A stretch of 64,000 nucleotides of DNA from Ananas comosus (taxonomy: Eukaryota > Streptophyta > Magnoliopsida > Poales > Bromeliaceae): NCBI RefSeq assembly GCF_001540865.1, contig NC_033621.1, forward strand, positions 13,308,143-13,372,142, read 5' to 3'. Within the stretch, counting starts at the first letter, position 1. The number at the start of each line of letters is the position of its first letter. The position numbers and the translations under genes are program-made. The notes under the pieces were generated by a model, which was not told the DNA's origin, ran no database searches, and was given only the letters and a program-made list of their open reading frames with translations. Positions 60,481 through 64,000 of the stretch are shown piece by piece.

Positions 60481-60919
60481 TCCTAAAATAGTTCTTTGCT
60501 GGATGAACCCCACGGAAAGCTGGACATCGCATAAGGTCCCAAATTTAAAATCCAGTTACTCTATATTTTCAACTAAGCTTATTTTTAAAAAAAGAACAAA
60601 ATTAATATACCACCTTTCTCTCTCTAAAAACGTAAGAAGGTCAAAAAGTTTTCATACATTTGCTTGTTGTGTTGCATTCAACCTTAAACTTTTCATTTTG
60701 CTTTATGAGAGGATTTAATTAATTTAATATTAAACTTAATATGATAGTTGATGATACCCCCACCCCCGTCCAAAGTGAGGTGGACATTTCGTGTGAATGG
60801 AACCTCCATCTAAATGAAAATTAATTTTGCTTTAAACATTTCTCAAAAAAAAAAAAAAATTGCTTTAAACACTAACTTATTAAGTGTAATTGTAACTTAA
60901 ATAGTAAACTTTTTCTTTT

Positions 60920-61290
60920 CGCTAATTAAATTACACTTTTAGTCCCAAACTACGAGGCAGATTACATGTTAGTTCTCAAATTTTAATTAATTACGATCTT
61001 TGATTCAAACTCTAAATTATCGCAATCAAATCTTCCAACCTAATTTAGTAGACTAACACACCGCTAATATGAAGGTAATCAGATTATATTATTATGATTG
61101 ATGACACGATAATAATTTAAATATCGCATCACTTTCACATCAGTGACATATTCATATTTAGTCAATTAAATTAGTTGTGTGATTTGATTGCAAAATTTTA
61201 AAAAATTTAAACTAAAAATAATTAAAATTTGAGAACTAAAGCATCACACACCTTATAATTTTGAAGGCCAAACTTGTAATTTAGTTTTTA
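60920..61290. mobile_element. decayed TIR element
   Basis: AATTAAATTACACTTTTAGT at the left faces the complement of ACTAAATTACAAGTTTGGCC at the right. Internal text (CTAATATGAAGGTAATC, GACACGATAATAATTT) resembles fragments at 13260-13620 and 16640-16790. Confidence 0.45.
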
Positions 61291-62141
61291 TCTTTTGGGT
61301 TGTTTTTATTGCTGGGGTTGAAAGTTCGATATAACCTTAATTGGGAGCTCCTAGTGACGCCTCATTGGGGAGCTTACGATCCACCATCACGTTGTTAGTT
61401 TTGCCTCCATCTGATGATTAATTTTGTGTTTTTAATGCCAAAATCAAAAAAATAAAATAAAATTTTAGAGAAAAGGATTATAACTATAAGATAAATATAA
61501 AAATTGTTAACTTAAAGGGGGCCAACATCCTGCATTGTGGCTAAAGGTTAGATTGGGTCGAATCATGTTTGAAATAGCAGGAGGCCGGGTTAAGCCAAGT
61601 CATATTCAAAGTGGAAAAAAGTTGGTTAAATCGAGTCATAACTGAGATTCGCGGATGCCGTGTCTATACGCCTTAAGGAAATTGGTTATATATTTCTAAC
61701 AGTTCAAACTAATAGTTTGTACCAACGATTTAACAAGTGGTATTAGAGTAAGAGATTACGAATTTCATTCCCGCATGCTGTAAATTTGTGCAGGCTCCTG
61801 TCCTGTTGTGGGTGCTGTGAATTTGTACGGGCCTCTGAGGTTATGGGTTCAATTCTCATATGCAGCGAATTTTGTATAGATCTTTGTGCTGTGGTAGGAG
61901 ATCGACCGGTTAATACTGTTTCTGTATGTTTTAAATGAATTGATTGTATATACACTTAACATTTTTCTGTGAAAAATAAATCAATTTTTTCACGTTTCCT
62001 AATTTGAGCTCGAGCTCAAAGTGCGTGATGTCATCATGGACGTAAACATAGTTCCTTTGTGATGTTTCATCTCAAATATAATGCAGCGTTTGGTGGGTGA
62101 CGTGGCACTACTTGTTTTGGTAAACATTATGGGGTCCACAC

Positions 62142-62282
62142 TTGGGATGTAAATGGATACACATATTCGAATTTTATCTGGTTTGAATCAATCGGATTTG
62201 AGTTCGAATTTGAATTTCGAGTTTGATAGTCAAATTCGGATTCTTAAAAATTCGTCCTAAATCCGACCCGTTAACAATCCTA
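62142..62282. mobile_element. hAT-type MITE with perfect 8-bp TSD
   Basis: GTCCACAC flanks both ends (62134-62141 and 62283-62290). The element begins TTGGGATGTAAATGG and ends AACAATCCTA, diverged forms of the TAGGGATG/CATCCCTA ends at 15231. 141 bp, no ORF. Confidence 0.75.
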
Positions 62283-62886
62283 GTCCACACAGAGCATTAC
62301 TTATCATTTAAAAAATTACTTACACTAGTATAACACTCAAGTATTTAGTTTCTTTTAATTATTTGCATGCGAACTAACTAAAGCTTTACAAAGTATTATT
62401 TAAAGAAAAAGTATCTGATTATGCTTTTTAGTTATTTTTTAATAAATTATATGCTGCTAAAGTATAAAATATAAGACGGTGAAAATCTTATGATTTATGA
62501 AATATAATAATTAACAATTTACTATTTTATTTTAATAATAGTACTTTACAAAAAAAACTAATATAGAAACCATATATATACGAGATTCAGAGCAAAATAG
62601 TTCTGCACTTTGAACTCAAAAATAGTAAATTTTTTTTATATAAATTATTAGAAATATATGCCCTAATTAAAGGTTTTTGGACTCGTTCAGCATTATTGTT
62701 ATATTTTATTTTTTAAAACACTAATTTTATATAAATTAATATATTATTAGAAAAGGCATTATTTATTGCATTCTAATCTAAAAAGTGATTGATAACTCAA
62801 ATTTTTTTATTAAAAGAAAAAAATATATTGCTTCTTTTTATTGTGAAACAAAATATCTTGCCCGTAAAAATTATAAATAATTTATT

Positions 62887-63201
62887 ATTCTCTCCTATAC
62901 CATTATTTTATAAAAAAAAAGTTATTTAAAAAATGACTAAGTTGTATAAATCATTTACTGATTTTACAATTTTATAAAAACAAATCACTTTTTTAATTTG
63001 CGGGTTAGATTTAAATTTTTAGTAAACTAATTAAAATACTCAATATATTCTCTCCTATACCATTATTTTATAAAAAAAAAGTTATTTAAAAAATGACTAA
63101 GTTGTATAAATCATTTACTGATTTTACAATTTTATAAAAACAAATCACTTTTTTAATTTGCGGGTTAGATTTAAATTTTTAGTAAACTAATTAAAATACT
63201 C
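62887..63201. repeat. 160-bp tandem duplication
   Basis: ATTCTCTCCTATACCATTAT ... CTAATTAAAATACTC occurs at 62887-63041 and again at 63047-63201. I see no difference between the copies over about 155 bp, so the event is recent or an assembly duplication. Confidence 0.9.
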
Positions 63202-63902
63202 TTTGATCCTCTTTCTCTTTCCTTTCTTTCTCTTTCTTCTTCCTCCTCCTCCTTCATTCTCTCCTTTTCCTCCCGTTTTCCTCTTCTTCCTCCACCGTCT
63301 TCACGTTGACACTGCACTTCTCTCTCTAACCTCATTCATATTTCTGTCGAAGTCGACGGCAGCAACACAGGACTCGAATCTGACACAAATCTTAAAGGTT
63401 ACTGCCACGGAGAGCGTAGTTGTGGACGGCGACTGCGACAATAGTGCCGTAGGATTTGAGAACGACAGTAGAGTAGGGGAGAGCACGTCGAAGCTGGGAT
63501 GGCAGTTGCGGCAGAGGGCGAGAGAGAAAATGCTATAGTAAAAAAAAATACAGATAATATAAAAATAAATAAATTAAAAGACTTTTTTTTTGAAAAAAAT
63601 TTATTTTTTTTTGGCCAATGCATGCAGAATACGTACCCACGAGCTGTTGAAATGCTTCACGTGGCCAAGCACCCAAAAATAGTGCATGCATGCGCGTGTT
63701 CATACCGGGGCCCACCACGCTCTGCTGACGTCATGAATGACCGAAAAAATAACTAAAAAATATGAAAAAATATATATTTTATAATAATAAATAATAATAA
63801 GTGGGCCCCTTTTTTTTTGGTATCTCAATCATATATTGCACCAAATATTAGGTCCTCGCATAATTTCCTTGTTCAATTATAATATATATATATATATATA
63901 TA
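63202..63902. other. short ORF region and repeat DNA near the window end
   Basis: 63203-63538 is open for 111 codons with an ATG only in an out-of-context position. It is Phe/Leu/Pro-rich from a TTCCTC pyrimidine tract and then GC-richer (LKVTATESVVVDGDCDNS). I recognise no family. It could be a captured exon or a chance ORF. Confidence 0.3.
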
Positions 63903-64000
63903 GAGTTGAGCTAGAATACTCTCGATAGTAAACGGTGCATTTTACTATTGAGTTGTTTTCGATGATAGAGCTTCCAAATTGACGATCGGCTCCGTTGAAC
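63903..64000. mobile_element. Micron-like TIR element, cut by the window edge
   Basis: A (TA)n run at 63881-63902 is followed by GAGTTGAGCTAGAATACTCT then CGATAGTAAACG and GATGATAGAGCTTCCAAATT, the same end as 24961-25546. The right end lies outside the window. Confidence 0.5.

Noticed and set aside
61738..61960. Plus-strand TGGTATTAGAGT as a functional LTR primer-binding site
   Set aside because: Two mismatches to the usual site and no LTR or gag/pol around it; at most a decayed fragment.

Overview
The window is a piece of plant nuclear genome, most likely from a commelinid monocot. Genes are split by long AT-rich introns. First exons are strongly GC-biased (neutral invertase, aminotransferase, TMEM18, RNase H gene). 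The space between genes is filled with small inverted-repeat transposons. Pineapple or a relative would fit, but I cannot prove the species. All exon models below are mine: read from frame, GT/AG sites and intron phase, and checked by codon arithmetic.

Layout. 0.8-3.1 kb (+): a GASA/snakin gene with two tandem, same-phase, same-length copies of its cysteine-rich last exon. 3.6-7.2 kb (-): an ERD2/KDEL-receptor-like gene with intact downstream exons, whose first exon is cut off by repeat sequence before any ATG. 7.3-17.2 kb: transposon land, with nested TIR elements, a CACTA element with perfect 3-bp target duplication, a hAT-type MITE, and a roughly 0.9-kb segmental duplication whose copies carry different insertions. 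17.3-22.4 kb (+): a complete alkaline/neutral invertase (GH100) with a repeat-built leader intron. 28.5 kb (+): a 101-residue conserved plant protein of unknown function. 30.9-34.4 kb (+): a secreted subtilisin-propeptide-like (I9) inhibitor. 35.3-36.8 kb: an RNase H-fold gene on the minus strand whose 5' part is mirrored in an apparently perfect 589-bp-arm palindrome ending at an N. 37-42 kb: (TA)n-associated MITEs. 42.5-46.2 kb (-): a complete plastid bifunctional aspartate/prephenate aminotransferase in ten exons. 47.8-51.5 kb (+): TMEM18, divergent from the aminotransferase, with one transposon-like element filling nearly all of the shared promoter interval. 52.9-54.5 kb (-): an intronless-CDS STOP1-type C2H2 zinc-finger factor with a spliced leader containing a possible 46-codon uORF. 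56.2-64 kb: intergenic repeats.

The genes do not form an operon or an obvious pathway cluster; this is ordinary plant gene order. I found no tRNA, rRNA, CRISPR array or intact autonomous transposon. The most notable observations are the duplicated GASA terminal exon, the mirrored RNase H gene (real palindrome or assembly artefact), a repeat family whose ends carry GACCCCTCAACTATA at three gene 5' ends, and the STOP1 uORF that stops right at a splice junction.
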